Source: Pictodentalium vernedei (Eukaryota; Mollusca; Scaphopoda; Dentaliida; Dentaliidae). Taken from it: DNA of 64,000 bases. The stretch lies in the NCBI GenBank assembly GCA_031216915.1, contig CM062296.1, positions 60,501,084-60,565,083 on the forward strand, given 5' to 3'. This document shows positions 10,696-25,600 of this stretch, piece after piece (position 1 is the first letter of the stretch; the number at the start of each line of letters is the position of its first letter). A program made the position numbers and the translations under genes. The notes under the pieces were generated by a model. It had not been told where the DNA came from and made no database searches. It saw nothing but the letters and a program-made list of their open reading frames with translations.

Positions 10696-13600
10696 GGACT
10701 CATCGGCTACCAGCTTTTCTATGCATTGCCAATGGTGTAGATCATACAGTTTTTATATGCGCCTGTATGATGTAGAATATGCAGATGTATGTGGTTATTT
10801 TCGTGTAGATACTAAATATGATTTACAAAGTTTTAGATTTTTTTTGCCCCCTTACCAGCCGCCCCCCCCACCCCACCCCCACCTGGTTCCTACGTCACTG
10901 ATCTAAACTATAGTACAGACACTGTCGTTTCCATCAATATATAAATGACAGTTTGTTGTTTTCGTTTCTTAAAAGTAACAAACGGAAACTTGGCATTTTA
11001 TTTTTTAGTGATGTCATAGGCATTTCGCAACAGTTACTTGTTTCTTAATTGGACTTTTTTTGTCCAACAATTTCAAGGGGCGTAATTTTATCGAAGTAGA
11101 TTTTTGTGACGACAGAAGTCAAGGACGCAAATAAACTAAAACGCAAGCAAACAAACGGACGTACGAACAAACAAACAACCACCAGTTTCAATAACTAAAT
11201 GGGAAAACGAAGAAAGAAATAATAAACGGACGAATGGAGAAAAGTTCGAACAATCAAACGAAGAAATAAACAAACAAATAACAGAAGAAACTAACAAAGG
11301 GACGCGCGAATGAACAAATTTGATGGAGTAAGAGGATTTTCTGCAACACACAGATGTGCCTGCGGGACGTGTTGTATTGGACGCAAATATCTTACCTTCT
11401 ACATGGGCAAGGAAGCCCCTTCTGGGGTAGGTTACTGTAGCAACGCCACCTTCAATGATGTACGACATACGCGAAAACTTTTCATGAATGACAGCATTCT
11501 GTAAAATAGATTTGCCACAGAATTCCCGATAGCGACCAGTCGAAATGTTCTGAAGAGTTGAGCTGCCTTCCAGAGTCACGAGCTCGTTTCCACAATCCTT
11601 TGTTGTCCCAGTCGGTTGAGGAGTATCTATCTGAAAGTAGAAGAATAAAAGGGGACGTGACAACCGTTGCTTATTCTCAGTTCCTTATTCGAAATTCGTT
11701 ATCAACCGATGTAATCGGTTGATAACGAATGTTGAATAAGGAAGTAACGTTTATCACATCCGTGTATAAAAGTATTCGACAAACGTTCAAAATTAAACCA
11801 TCAGACCACTAGTCAGTTTCTCTAAAGAAATTCGTCGCTGTTATGGCCCGGAACTAATCCAGCCCTTAAATAGTCCATTGCACATGTTTAATATAACTAG
11901 AGAAACAGAATTTACTGCATCCAGTAAATTCTAGTCTGTGTGAAAAGGGTTAAAGTATCAGGAATAAACTCTACAGAAAGAGAATTTTTGGAGGCTTATC
12001 TTCTGGTGTAATATATTTTTTAACAAATCAGAAATGGGTTTTCGTTAACAGTATTTACAGATATTCATACAGGAATCAGAACAATTTTTATAAGAAACCA
12101 GAAAAGGTATATATGTGACCAGCATTCAAAGGGTTCGATACACGAATCAGAAATGGACAATTTTGGCTCTGCCCACTAATTTGAGTGATGAAATACATTC
12201 ATAAACTTTAGAAATACATTAAGGTGTAAATGCATTTCCCAGTCTTTCTGAATAATATGCACTTGATGACCTCATTCAGGTGGACCGTATATTGAATCTC
12301 CAGTACTTTTTAACTCAGTCGGTGTAGTCCCATGTCTACATCTACACTGAAGAATGAGCGCAACCCACTTTGAAATAATGGCTCCACCAACTTCAGATCT
12401 GTCATCTGTCATTCAGATGGAACGGGTGAAAAAAACATAGATGAGTGCAAACTGGTTATTGTTAACCTGCAAGCCAAAATCCATCGAGATAGGACGATCC
12501 GTATTTGAGTTGTCGCGCTGACAAAGGGTGCATAGACTCTATGTCGGAGATACTGTCATAAAAACCTTAAAAACCCCAAGAGCTCATTTGAAGGCCTGCT
12601 CATAAAAGAGCATCTAGTGACATAAACAAGGTATACATAAAACTAGAACTTCTCTAATAAATTAATTTTAAACAGTCATAGCACTAACACAGTTAACAGT
12701 ACAGTCAACTATGTCAGTATTGCATATTTTACCGGCATCCTGACAGTATTGTGATAGGTTTCAATAACAAATCTTCAGTGTAGTTTTACAATTACATGTA
12801 CACTGGAGTTCTTCATGATCAAGTTGTTTGTTTTTATATTAACTTGGTTTGGGAATTAATTCTGTACAATGAGATTAAATAAATAGATCATGTTATTGTA
12901 TATGACAGTCACAGCTTTCTCCCCACTGCTTTTTGTGAAATTCTTTCATGGAGAAAATATTCATACAGGAATCAGAACAAATTTTCTAAGAAATCCGAAA
13001 AGGCATATATGTGCACACCATTTATAGGGTTCGATCAAGGAATAAGAAATGGATATTACTGCCGCTGCCATTTGTTTGAATGATGAGATACATGTATAAT
13101 CTTCAGAACTGCATTAACTGGTATAAAATGAAATTCCTAATAGGTCGAAAAAGTATGCATTTAATGACCTCTCTTGACCGCATAGAGGTGGACCACATTT
13201 TGAACCTCCAGCAAGTTTCAACTCATTTCGTGTAGGTACCATTACTATAGGTCATACCAAACCTGAAGTATGAGCATAAACTACTTTATAAATATTGGCT
13301 CCACCAACTCCGGATCTGCCATATTTGTAGATGATGGCAAATGTTCATATTAGCAAGACAATGATGAAGTGCATGCATGGTACCTCTGAAAAATATATTG
13401 CAAGTAAAAAAGATTCAGTAATGTTGGAATGTAGACGTTGAAAGGCCTTGAAGACCCCCAAGAGCCTGTCTGAAGCCTTATTGGCATTGTCAGAATACTG
13501 AGGTCCCATCTATATCCATGTGTGTTTAGAACAACACTGTGAGAATGGAAATGGTTTTCATTATTTTCAATGATTTTTTCGAAGAGAGGTGCAAGATCGA

Positions 13601-16600
13601 AGTGCAGTACGCTTTAGTACACAGCGCCACCGTGCCCCCATATTAAGATCTTCAGAGGGTTAAAATATTCGCTTTAAATATTCCATTTTAATCCTTTAAC
13701 CCTTTAACCAAGGAATCGGCCGCATCCGCCCGCGTAATATGCAAATTGAGAAAAAATATTAGTTCCAACGAGAGGTCCCATGATATGGTTTTGTTGAAAT
13801 TGTTGGAAAATTTGAAAAAATTGATATTTGAAATAATAAATTTTGCTATCGTCTGCGTTGGGTAAAGGGTTAAATGGGGGTGCAGTGGCTGAGTTGGCAG
13901 AGGTGCAGGCTGCAAGTCGAGCGGTCCTCACTCTGTCCTTGGGCAAGACACTTCACACCATTGCCCACGTTGGTGCATGGTGGCGATATGTACTAAAGCG
14001 TACTGCACATCGATGGTGCACCTGTCTTCAACCAATGCTAACCCTGCTTGTGTGGAGTTAGTATGTGGGGAACCTGATAGTTACGCGCTGTTGTCCGGAG
14101 GTTCTCCCCAGGTTCTCTGGCTTCCTCCACCCGTAAAACTGTCCTGGTCATGGTAAACTACTGTGCAGAAATATGTGACATTAAACACCAATAAATAAAT
14201 AATCCTTTAAAAAATGAGCTCATTCCAATGAAGGGTCATAAGCTATGCTTTTCAAGCAAAATGAAAAAGTAATTAAAACTGAATAGACATTTCTGTGTAT
14301 AAAGCTGACCGTTTTTTGCCGTTATGTTGGCTAAAGGGTTAAGAATCCCTTAGTTTGGAAAGCACACTGAAAAGGTGTCCCATTCCACATAGAATTAAAT
14401 GTTTCAGAAAAGAAAGCGAAAAACATTCTGTAGCCATGAGTTATATTAAAGATATTTTTTTTACTCACATCGAAGTATTAAGAGGGTTAAAATCTGACCA
14501 TTCAAATATTCCATTTTATTACTTTGTAACTGTGATAGGTGTTTCGAGAAAGCCACACACCACTCCATCCCAAAACCTCTCAATCCTGACTTATGACTGA
14601 GAATAAATAGATTTTTTAAAAAATGCTTTGAAAAGTGAAGGTTTCTCTCTCTCTTCAATGATTGAGACTGAAGTTTTGTAACATGATACAACATAAATAT
14701 ACAGTGCTGTTCCCTGTAACAAAGAATTCTATCTCAGCTTTCTCTCTGGAGATTTCTGTTTTAGATAATGGTTACTGTTTCAGCTACCTCATTTCCCAGT
14801 AAATGTTGTAAACATATTTTTAACATCTAGAGCCCGAAGGCCCCACATGCCTCTAAATCATAGATGACCAAGTACCAATGGCAGGCAGTCTATCAGTATA
14901 CCAAAAACATTGAGATAGGATTGATTGTATTTGGGTTATCATGTTGACAAACAGTGCATAGAAGACATTCTATGAATGTTATTAATTTATTGGGGTTTAA
15001 CGACACTTCAACAGCTAGGCCCGCCTCGTGTCATACAGTTTTTACGGATGGAGGAAACCAGAGAACACAGAGAACCACCAAACAACAACAAGCAACTGTC
15101 TGGCTACCCAACATGCTAACGCCACACAAGCAGGGTTAGTGCAAGTGTATCATCGACATGCAGTATGTCTTAGTACACAACATCACTATGCCATTATGTG
15201 GGCAATGGGGGTGAAGTGTTTTTTGCCCAAAGACACAAGGCAGTTGCTGCAGATAGGATTCGAACTGATAACCTCTCAGCTTGCAGCCTGCACCTCTAAC
15301 TGCTTAGCCACCGTGCCCCTCTATGAATGTAATGGGAATACTTTAGAGGCTTATTTTGGGGATAAAATAGTTTTAAAGAAATAAGAAATAGGTTTTCAAT
15401 GACAACATTTATAGATATTCATTCAAAAATCAGATAATTTTTTCCAAGAAACCAGATAAGGTATATATCTTCACAGCATTCAAAGGGCCCAATCAAGGGA
15501 ATGCACAAGGAGGTTCAAAAATATGATTTCCAGCAATTCTGATAATAGCCCTCGTGACTCCTGTTCGACCTTGGTCCAAATTTTGAATCTCCATCGAGTG
15601 TCGACTCGTTTGGTATTGGTCCCAGGTACATACATATACCATGCTTGAAATATGAGCATGACCCACTTTCACAAATTTTGCCACACCAACTTTTTACGTA
15701 AAAATGGATGTATGGACTTCGGGAATGCTTTAGAGAGTCAAAAAATGTGATTTCCAGCAATTCTGAAAAAATGCACTCAATGACCCCAGGTGACCTTGAC
15801 CCACATTTTTGAACCTACATCAAGTGTCAACTTATTTAGTGTTGGCTCCAGGTCCATGCATCACACCATGCTTGAGATATGAGCGTGACCCACTTTCAAA
15901 AATTTTGGCCACGCCCACTTTTTTCATGAAAAAATGCACGTCTGAATTTTGGGGAAGCATTTGGAGGTCAAAAAATGTGATTTCCAGCAATTATGAAAAA
16001 TGCACTCATTGACCCCTGAGTGAGCTCGGTGACCTTGACCCATATTTTGAATCTCCGTCGAGTGTTGACTCATTTGGTGTTGGTCCCACCTCCATACATC
16101 ATACCATGCTTGAGATATGAGCGTGACCCACTTTCAAAAATTTTGACCACGTGCACTTTTTTACGTCAAAATGCATGTGTGTATGTCAGGAATGCTTTAG
16201 GGGGGTCAAAAAATGTGATTTCTAGCAATTATGAAAAATGCACTTAATGACCCCTAGGTGACCTCCGTGACCTTGACCCATATTTTGAATCTCCATCGAG
16301 TGTCGACTCATTTGGTGTTGGTCCCAGGTCCATACATCATACCATGCTTGAGATATGAGCGTGACCCACTTTCAATAATTTTGGTCACGCCCAATTTTTT
16401 ACGTCAAAATGCATGTATGTATGTCAGGAATGCTTTTGGGTGTCAAAAAATGTGATTTCTAGCAATTATGAAAAATGCACTTAATGACCCCTAGGTGACC
16501 TCCATGACTTTGACCCATATTCGGAATCTCCATCGAGTGTCGACTCATTTGGTGTTGGTCCCAGTCCATACGTCATACCATGCTTGAGATATGAGCGTGA

Positions 16601-19600
16601 CCCACTTTCAAAAATTTTGGCCACGCCCACTTTTTTACTTCAAAATACATGTGTGTACGTCAGGAATGCTTTAGGGGGTCAAAAAATGTGATTTCTAGCA
16701 ATTATGAAAAATGCACTTAATGACCCCCAGGTGACCTCCGTGACCTTGACCCATATTTTGAATCTCCATCGCGTGTCGACTCATTTGGTGTTGGTTCCAG
16801 GCCCATACGTCATATCATGCTTGAGATATGAGCGTGACCCACTTTCAAAAATTTTGGCCACGCCCTCTTTTTTGTACGTCAAAATGCATGTGTGTATGTC
16901 AGGAATGCTTTAGGGGGGTCAAAAAATGTGATTTCTAGCAACCCGAGGTTCGCTTTTCCGACCAACTGAAATATTCCATACCAGTGAATCTAAAAAAATA
17001 TAATAAGCATTCATTTTCGTTGAATCAACGCAAGAATTTTTCTCAATCGAGACTTGACTTGACTGAATCTTTAATTACTATTGGACATAGGGCTGAGACG
17101 AAAAGCAATACACTAGCTAATAATTACATTGTTAATGTAGTTATACGTTTTGGGTCCAAATACTCAATTCCCATTGGTCAGCTGGATGAAAACGTCATGA
17201 CCAAATGTAATTCATTTTCCAATGAATACATTTGGTCGAACTTTGACCCGCATTTGCGGTAGAGCGCAGTTGACAGAATGTAATTCGGGTGGTGTTTGGG
17301 TTTTTTTTTTTTAACTTTTAGCGCCTCTTGCAGTGGTCAACTCCACTGCTGTTTCTTTGGAGACATTTCCCAACTGTGGCATAAAGCCGTTACTAAAATA
17401 ATCGTTGCCATTTCTAAAGTTGTGAAAATTAAAAATCAGAGTTGTGCATTTTGTCTTTTGTGTGAGGGTGGTTTTTCGCCTTGTTTGTTCGTACATGTTT
17501 TATTTCATCTTTCTGCTTTGTTGTTTGGTAAAAAGTAGTTTAAACAGTTACGGAATGTAATTATAAGAATTGAATGCAATTTTTATAATCTTTATTGGAT
17601 TATGAATGTTTGGGAATGGGTACAAACTGTATGAATCCCTTCAGGATTCATACACAATTTGTACCCATTCCCACACGTTCATACTCCAATAAAGATTATA
17701 AAAATTGCATTCAATTCTTAATTGATTGAAACTATTTGAATTATTGACTTTGTAGCTTCGAAACTGCAGCAATAAACATTTTTAAATGAACCTGGTGAAG
17801 GGACCTGTGAATTGCCGGTTTGGGTGAAAACAAATCAAATTTTGAATTGAACTTCAAATCGAATCACAGTTAATGGATAAATCGTCAAAAGGAAAAGTTT
17901 TTTTCTAAAATAATATTCCTGATTATTAAAAGAGACACAATTCTGTAGGGCTGCACGGTATATCGATAAACCGATATATACTGGTATTCAAACCAATATC
18001 GATAGAATACCGCTGTAATTACAAAAATATCGGTTTATCGTCATTATTTATTTATCCACAATTTAATTTTCAAGATGTTTTGAGTTTTTTAACTGTAGCC
18101 CCGAATGAATAATATTATCCCTTTATCCAAGGAATCGTCTGCTTGTGCCCTCGTAAATATACAAATTCAGCAGTTGAAAAAATAATTTTAAAAAATTTCA
18201 ACAAAACTATATCATGTGACCCCTCATTGGAACGAGCTCGTTGAGCTCGTTCCAATGAGGGGTCACATGATATAGGTTTGTTGAATTTTGTGGAGAAAAT
18301 CTGATGATAAACTAATTTTGAAAATAATAAATTTTGATATCGTCTGCGTTGGGTAAAGGTTTTTCGAACCGAATCATCAAGGCATGCTAATTTGTTCCGA
18401 CTTGATGCCTGGAGTCTCGATTGAGGTACTTGTGTTCATATATCTGAACAGTTTTCGATATACCGGTATACCGCGGTATTTTTTTGAATACCGATATCGG
18501 TATTCAGTTTTGAATATCGTGCAGCCCTAATTGGACACATTTGCATACTAATTGATAATGAATCACGTTCGTCGTTTTATGATTATGTCGCGCAATTTCA
18601 TAAATTTGGCTGATATCTTCATCTTTTCACGGCGAATTAAATACGTATTGATTGGAATATATATAAAGGTACATCACAGTAAATGAACGGTAGTCTGCGT
18701 GCAAACTCCACAAAAGGTGGGTAAACAAACAGCCCAGAATAGCACCCAATTCCCTGTAGAATTGGACTAGTGGCATGAGAGCTTCGCAGCTACCTTATAC
18801 AGACAGCAATATGTGTTCAGAAAGACTATCGTTCAGGCAGGCAGGCAGGCAGGCCCGTAAATATCTTTAGATAGTGGAGCGGAGGGCGGCCTGTTTTCCA
18901 GACCATGACATGTATTTCCACAGCTGTTATCATGTACACATACCTATGCTTCTGGGTGGGGAAGCTTTTTCAACAAGAAATTATTGAACATATAGCCACA
19001 ACCTACGAAACATCTTGAATTTGGTGGTATGATCATACAAGGACACCCATATTGATATTGATAATGATATACATCAGCAGTGACTCATATGCCTCAATTT
19101 GCATGCAGGGATACAATACACAAAGCTATGTGTGGGATTCACGCACCCTTCTACTTGGAGAAAAATACATATTTTGGCTCCAAATTTAACAATTGTGTTA
19201 AATATGGAGCCAAAAATGTGCATTTTTCTCCACATTAATCCTTTACCCAACGTAACGGCAAAAAACTAACCGCGCTATTCACAAAAATCGCAAAGTAATT
19301 TTCATTATTTTTTTCATTTTTTTTGGTCTCAAAAACAAAAGTTATGACCCCTCTTCGGAACGAGCTTTTCGAGCTCGTTCCAAAGAGGGGTCATAATCTA
19401 TGTTTTTGAGACATAAAATGAAAAAAAATAGTTATTCAAGAATTTTGTTGGCAAGTGTCGTCAGCTTTTCATGTCAGGTAAAGTGTTAAAATCCACAGTA
19501 GAAACAAATCAACTCTTTGGTTGAGGAACTCTTTGGTCACATCTTAAGAGTAAGGAGTCAATACACCCCCTCCCTGCTACTGTCCAATAATACTGCAGTG

Positions 19601-22600
19601 ATCGGTTGGTAAAGTAAAGATAATGTTGGTGTGCACACACACACTCTTTTCCTCTCTCTATCTCTCTCTCCCTGTACCTCCCAACTATTTCTGAAAAAGG
19701 TAAATGGTTGACGAGGGACGTGTCCCTGTTACCCCGTGTCCCCGGTTTCTATCCCTGGCTAAACAAATCGGCAGTTCCATGGTGAAATGGTAAAACCTCT
19801 GGCAGACTACTAAGACTTTTCCCTCGGCCCTACCTATTGCCACGGCTAGTTTTGAGGTCTGAGTCCGACGCACATCTCATTAAATTATCAACCGCTTGTA
19901 AGAGTTTTATACCTATGTGGAATCCTTTGACCAACACAAGATGCAATAATGATCTTGAAACCCTCCCGGATTTTAAACCTGTGCTGTGTCGGCAATCTAT
20001 CTGTTTTATCCGGGGCGCGGTGGCGTTGCGGTAACCGGTTCTCGTCAGATCAACGAAGTTGAGCAACGTTGAGCCCGGTTAGTCCTCGGATGGGTGGCCG
20101 TCTGAGCGATCGATTGTGACTCCCGCGTTATGTCCTTGGGCAAGGCACTTAACCCTGATTGTCCACATGGGGGCACGATGACGCCGTGTACTAAGGCATA
20201 CTGCACGTCGATGATGCGCGTGTCTACAACCAATCTAACCCACCCTGCCTGTGCTGCAGTGCGGAGTTACAATGTTGGGGAGCTGGCAGCTGCTTGTCGT
20301 TGCTTCAACTGAAACGACCTAAACCGATGCCTATACCACGCAAGAAATCTGTGTACACAATCAGCTCATCGCTGTTTCCGCTGACACAGATCACATTGGA
20401 TGTTGTGTACATCCACAGAAAATAGTGTTCGGGATTGTTGGCGAAGTGACGTAATTTTTAGCCACAAACAAATTCAGTAAATTGAAATTTCTACTTCATT
20501 TTCGCTTCAATAATAATTCTTCAACATTGAATTGAAATAATTCAACAATTTAAATAACTCAATTAGCTCGATCCGATAAATTTCGATCGCGCATTAATAC
20601 ATTTTGGCATTCCATCGTGATCTGCCGCATCTTGTTATACTCACTGGTGGAGCGAGAACAACTTTTGTTTTGCGCTTGAGAAAATTCATTTGTAAATTTC
20701 AAGTTGACACGAAATGTTAATCACCGAGGTGTTTGATCTCACTAGTGAGGGGAGAACGCAATTTATTTTTTACCGATTCCTATTATAATTAGACGTTAGG
20801 GCGGGTGGGGGGGGGGGGGGGGGGGGTCACTAAAAATTTGCAAGACGTGACGTCCTATTTTTTATTCAGCTCCTTTTTGCACCCACCCACCCCTACGTGC
20901 AAATTTTCTACTACCATTCTCAGACACCCACCCCCACTCTCCCATTAAAATCCAAAAATAAACTTATAAACTTAGTAGGCACAGCTGTCTTTAGGGGGGT
21001 TTCATAATGTTCTTAAACTGGTACCACCAATTTTAACCTCTGTGGGCTGATGTGGGCCCCAATCTACAAATGACAAGCTGTTCATTATCAGGCTTGGCCA
21101 GAGCAGGTGTACATATACGGGGACAAATTTTCATTTGAATTGTTCTGTCAGTATTCTCAGGTGTTTGCTGCTTTCCTCTTCTATCCATACAAATTCTATT
21201 AATAAATAAATAACTTGGGTTGAATTTAGTGCATCAGAGAGAATTTTCCCAAAATATTGTCTGCACATTTTCTACATTTCGAACAAGACACCCATCCCCT
21301 ACTAACGTGTGACATTTTCCCAGATTAAGCCCAATATTCTCACATATAAAGCCTCCTGATGTTGTGTTTATGTTAAGAGTGTGATGTACAACATCATCTT
21401 TAAAGTTTGAAACACAAATGATGGTATATATTAGCTGATATATTGATATATTTTTAAAAAATTCAAAAACTTGCACAAGTTGGAAATGCACATTTTTGGC
21501 GCACTCAAGAAACCCACCCACCCCCCACGTCACATCTTGCAAATTTTTGCCCCCCCCCCCCCTCCTGGTTAGGGGTATAATACACTTGATTCATTTATGT
21601 TTTTTTCTGACTCATTAGACTTAACAGCTAACCTTTTAAAGCTCCTGAGAATGATTACTGAGAAGTGAGGCTGACCCAATTGTGATATTTACAGACATGG
21701 AGCGTTGTGGTGAGAGGTGTCGTCCAAACTATGGGGATTACATTCCAGGTTAACCCTTTGATACTTTTGTATGTCTTATGACGTACGAAATCAAACAGCG
21801 GGTGGAAACTTTGTGGTCATTTGTTATTATTTTTCGATTTTATAAAGTTGTAACCTCAATTCCTATTTTCTTCCGAATAGTGCCCAGTTACAACCGTCGA
21901 GCCAAAATGTTATTGCAGCTTAAAATACTAATATAATCCTGCTGTCAAGACTTCTTAACTCGTTGAGTGCTAAAAGCCACTATCAGCGCTTTCACAAAAT
22001 GAAGATACCAGAGCAAAAGCCAACACTTTCCTTGCTTATATTTCATATTCAGTCAAACACAAATAATATTTTGTTTATATAAATTTGTTTTGTTGCAAAT
22101 TATTGGAGAGTGCCTGTGGGCACTCTCCAATAATTTGTAATAAAATAAGTTTTGAATAACAAATTCAGACCACCAAAAATAATCAAGCCCTCAACCAGTT
22201 AATCACTAATGTGAAAAATATCTTATTATTTGTACTTTCCGACGATTGACGTCGCGTTTTGAAAAACGTTGAAGAAACGGCATGAATTCCCAGTGACGTT
22301 TCAACGTCAGGACAATTAATGTCTCAAAGGGTGAAAGCGCTTGAAGTGTTATTGACTATTTGTTCTCAGCACATCGAAAAACCGAACCGAAACCGAGGTT
22401 TTTTCTCTCAAACCAAACGGTAACTAAAACCGAATCTGAGCAATCGAAACCGCCCATCCCTATGCGGAGGGCAGTTAACTAAACCTTTTTCTTGTGCCTC
22501 CCATTCTAATGTAGTGAGCATGATTTATTAGTTAGATTAAAATTCCATCCCATTTTAGCGATGGCTGGCTCTATTCTGCATATAGATTTGGATCCATGCT

Positions 22601-25600
22601 GTTGGTCGAAACAGAATTGGGAGTAGGAGTTGAAAATAGTTTGAGTCTACATAGAAAATCCAACGCTCTCTTTTATAAGGTCTCAGAAGTCCCACATCAG
22701 ACGACAGAGTCTAGGCCAGCAAAAGATTATGGTATGCAATCTATATGAGAGTTATGAGTCATCGGGGCTATGGTATAGGAGCCGGACAGGAGCCAAATAG
22801 GGCTAGGATCCATATTGGAGCAATGACCATAGTCTTGGAGATGTATTGGAGCATGAAGGTTCAAGGTCTAGAAACCGTATAGAAGCCAAGAGTCACAACG
22901 GCTATTGTTTAGGAGCAACATAAGAGCTAATAAATAGACAAAACTACATGTATGTTTCAATGAGTCGTTTTGTATTCAATGAGTCAGATGTGCGTAGGAA
23001 GAAAACGTCGAGACCGAAGGTCGAGATGTTTTCTTTCTACGCACATCTGACGAATTGAATACAAAACGACTCATTGAAACATACATGTGGTTTTGTATTT
23101 ATTACATGACCCAAGCACCTACTGACCTAATTTTCTTTTCTATCAACGGTGGTAAACACCATGCACTTTATACAGTCGCATTGCATAAAAAAAATCCCGG
23201 TTGGAACAGGTTGGTGTGCAATACGGAAGTCCGTATTGCACAGCTGTATTGTATAAGAGAGACTGCATGGGCATGTAATAAACATTATTGTCTAGTAGGC
23301 GTATAGGAGTTAGAAGCAATGATGGTATTATTATATGAGCCATGAAGGGTATAATATGAAAGTTAGGGGCATACAGGCCAAGGTATAAGAGTTAGAGCAT
23401 GAAGGCTATGGTCCCGGAATTAGGGGCAAATGGCCTAGACCGTAGCCGTAACCCTTAAAGGCCTATTTCCGTCTTTTGCAATGCAAACTGCCGTTAGCAT
23501 GCCATCAAGAGAAGGTGCAGTTGACAATAGATAAATTACCTAGACAGTGGTTTCTAGTCAAGTCTTAACCCTTTACCCAACGTAACGGCCAAAACCGGCC
23601 AGCGCTATTCTCAAAAATCGCCAACTAATTTTTATTATTTTTTCATTTTTTGTCTCAAAAACATAGGTTATGACCCCTCATTGGAACGAGCTCGTCGAGC
23701 TCGTTCCAATGAGGGGTCATAACCTATGTTTTGGAGACAAAAAATGAAAAAAATTAGTTATTCAATCATTTTTTCGCAAGTGTCGTCTGCTTTTCATGTT
23801 AGGTAAAGGGTTAATAGACAGCCAAGATTTGACTAGAAATCAGTGCTATGCCATTGGACATGTACAGGCAATGGTCATGTGACAATTCAGGATAATTGCC
23901 CAGTCCCTTAAGGGTTAATGGTTGCAACACGGCTCCCAGCCCATAACTTCTATGACTCCTAGCTCCTGTAACAACGATATAGGCGTCATTACGGCTTTGG
24001 TCTTGGCGCTAGGAGCCAAAACGGGATGAAATATGTTAGAACTAGGTGTGAAGATGTTTAAAGCTAGGAGACAAACAGGGGCTAGTGGCCATTTTGGTAA
24101 CCCAAAGTAGTTCCTTTTCGTTGTTTCGGTAGTTTTACTCGATGTCGGCTGTTGTCGGTAATTCGACGTACTCTCATCGAATCGAACACTTCTCTTGGAG
24201 ACTTTCAGGACCATTATGAATACGTGATACCCATTATTGCAGGTTTCGAATTCCATTTTTGGGTCATTTATTATATGTAGATGTCGAAGCGTTAAGAATA
24301 GTGTTTGGCAGTTGTCTGGTTGTTTCCAGTATTTAGATTCACTCCCATACGATCGACCTTACCTTCCGAACAAACCATCACCCTACAGGAAGCCTTCCAA
24401 ATCCCAGTAACCACCCACCACCATAGATATCAAGATCGCGGCCTCCACTAAACAACGGGAACATGCATTACCCTAACAACACGCGCTGCACATTGACACC
24501 ACCCATCACCATGAAGTCACAGAAAGAAGTGCACCTCTATTCAAGGCCGTCACACCTAACTTCAAGTTACCTTTAGGGGATCCCACGGACGTCAGGAGAC
24601 GTTAGCACATGTGATCCCCCAAGAGAGGCATAATGTTAACATACTGTACGCCTTCTAAAGTACGACAGCGTGAACTGGTCACTTCCATGGCTGGGCAATA
24701 TTTCCACGGGACGCAATAATATTAGATTCCAAACACTAATTATAGAAATAATCATTAAAATTTTAATTAATATGAAGCACCCGGTACAGCCCGGTGCTTC
24801 ATTAATTAAATTCTTGCTGCTGATGATTTTATTACCAAGTAAACGCATGCGTGGACATCACAACGCGTGCGTAAACTACGACCAGTCCACGTTGGCTGCA
24901 CTGCACTTACTCTCTCCAGAACTGTGGAAGATGTTTGTTCAGAAGAGTGGAGTGTACCTCCAGTTATTTGAACTTTATACCGATACCTCCCTTTGCTCTC
25001 ATTATACAACCACACACTAAACCGGGCCTAATGTTGAGTAGCACAACTGATAGATAGAAGAAGAGTTGTTCGGATTAATGGTTTGTTAAGAGGCAAACTC
25101 CCAGCCCACCAGTCTAAAATTGTAAGCAGTCTATCCCTTAAACAGTTCATCGCCTGTGTTTCGATTCAATCGTCTTGAATATTTCATTTGTGCGGAAAAG
25201 GGAACCCATGGTTCGCATTTCCAACCAAATGATCTATTGCAGACAACTGTGTCTAAAACATTCAATGTATATAGAATATACCCATAGCAGCTTGGTGTAT
25301 CAAATGTTCGCCACGAGTGGTGAAGTGGTGTTAACCGCGAGCCTTCGGCGCGCGGTTAACACCACTTCACCACGAGTGGTGAACATCTGATACACAAAGC
25401 TACTTTGGGTATATTTTATTTATACCATGATCGTCAGATTATTAAGAGTTGCTATTATATTTTCACGAATTTACTGAGCAGCAATCGTAAATACGTGCGA
25501 ATTTGTTTTTGTTTACATGAGGATCGGTGGGCGGTACTTCCGCTGTCAGTTTTATCACCGAAACGAAACTGAAAAAGAAGAGGACCTTTTTCATTTTAAT

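Larger units (their letters stand above)
11970..15490. repeat. Old dispersed repeat in three diverged copies (intron 3)
   Basis: Blocks recur at about 11970-12560, 12950-13480 and 14880-15490: AGATATTCATACAGGAATCAG, GAAACCAGAAAAGGTATATA, a TTGAATCTCCAG segment and a CAAAGGGTGCATAGA-like segment. Identity by eye is about 65-75%. SINEs and MITEs interrupt them. The inner segment is related to the 237-bp array that follows. I see no coding exon here. Confidence 0.5.

Noticed and set aside
15809-16913. Series of similar 65-75-codon plus-strand frames (LVLVPGPYIIPCLRYERDP)
   Set aside because: They arise from the 237-bp tandem repeat. The frames are not continuous and have no splice or codon support.
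20012-20112. Genuine 5S rRNA gene
   Set aside because: Only the internal promoter-like half resembles 5S rRNA; ends differ and the sequence runs into the SINE core.
21234-21542. 102-codon minus-strand gene with several cysteines
   Set aside because: It lies inside an inverted-repeat element, shows no domain pattern, and was considered and dropped as a missing CUB exon because spacing and phase did not fit.
23915-24256. 113-codon minus-strand frame as a CUB exon
   Set aside because: The Cys/Gly start is suggestive but there is no CUB strand pattern, and part of it lies in decayed short repeats.
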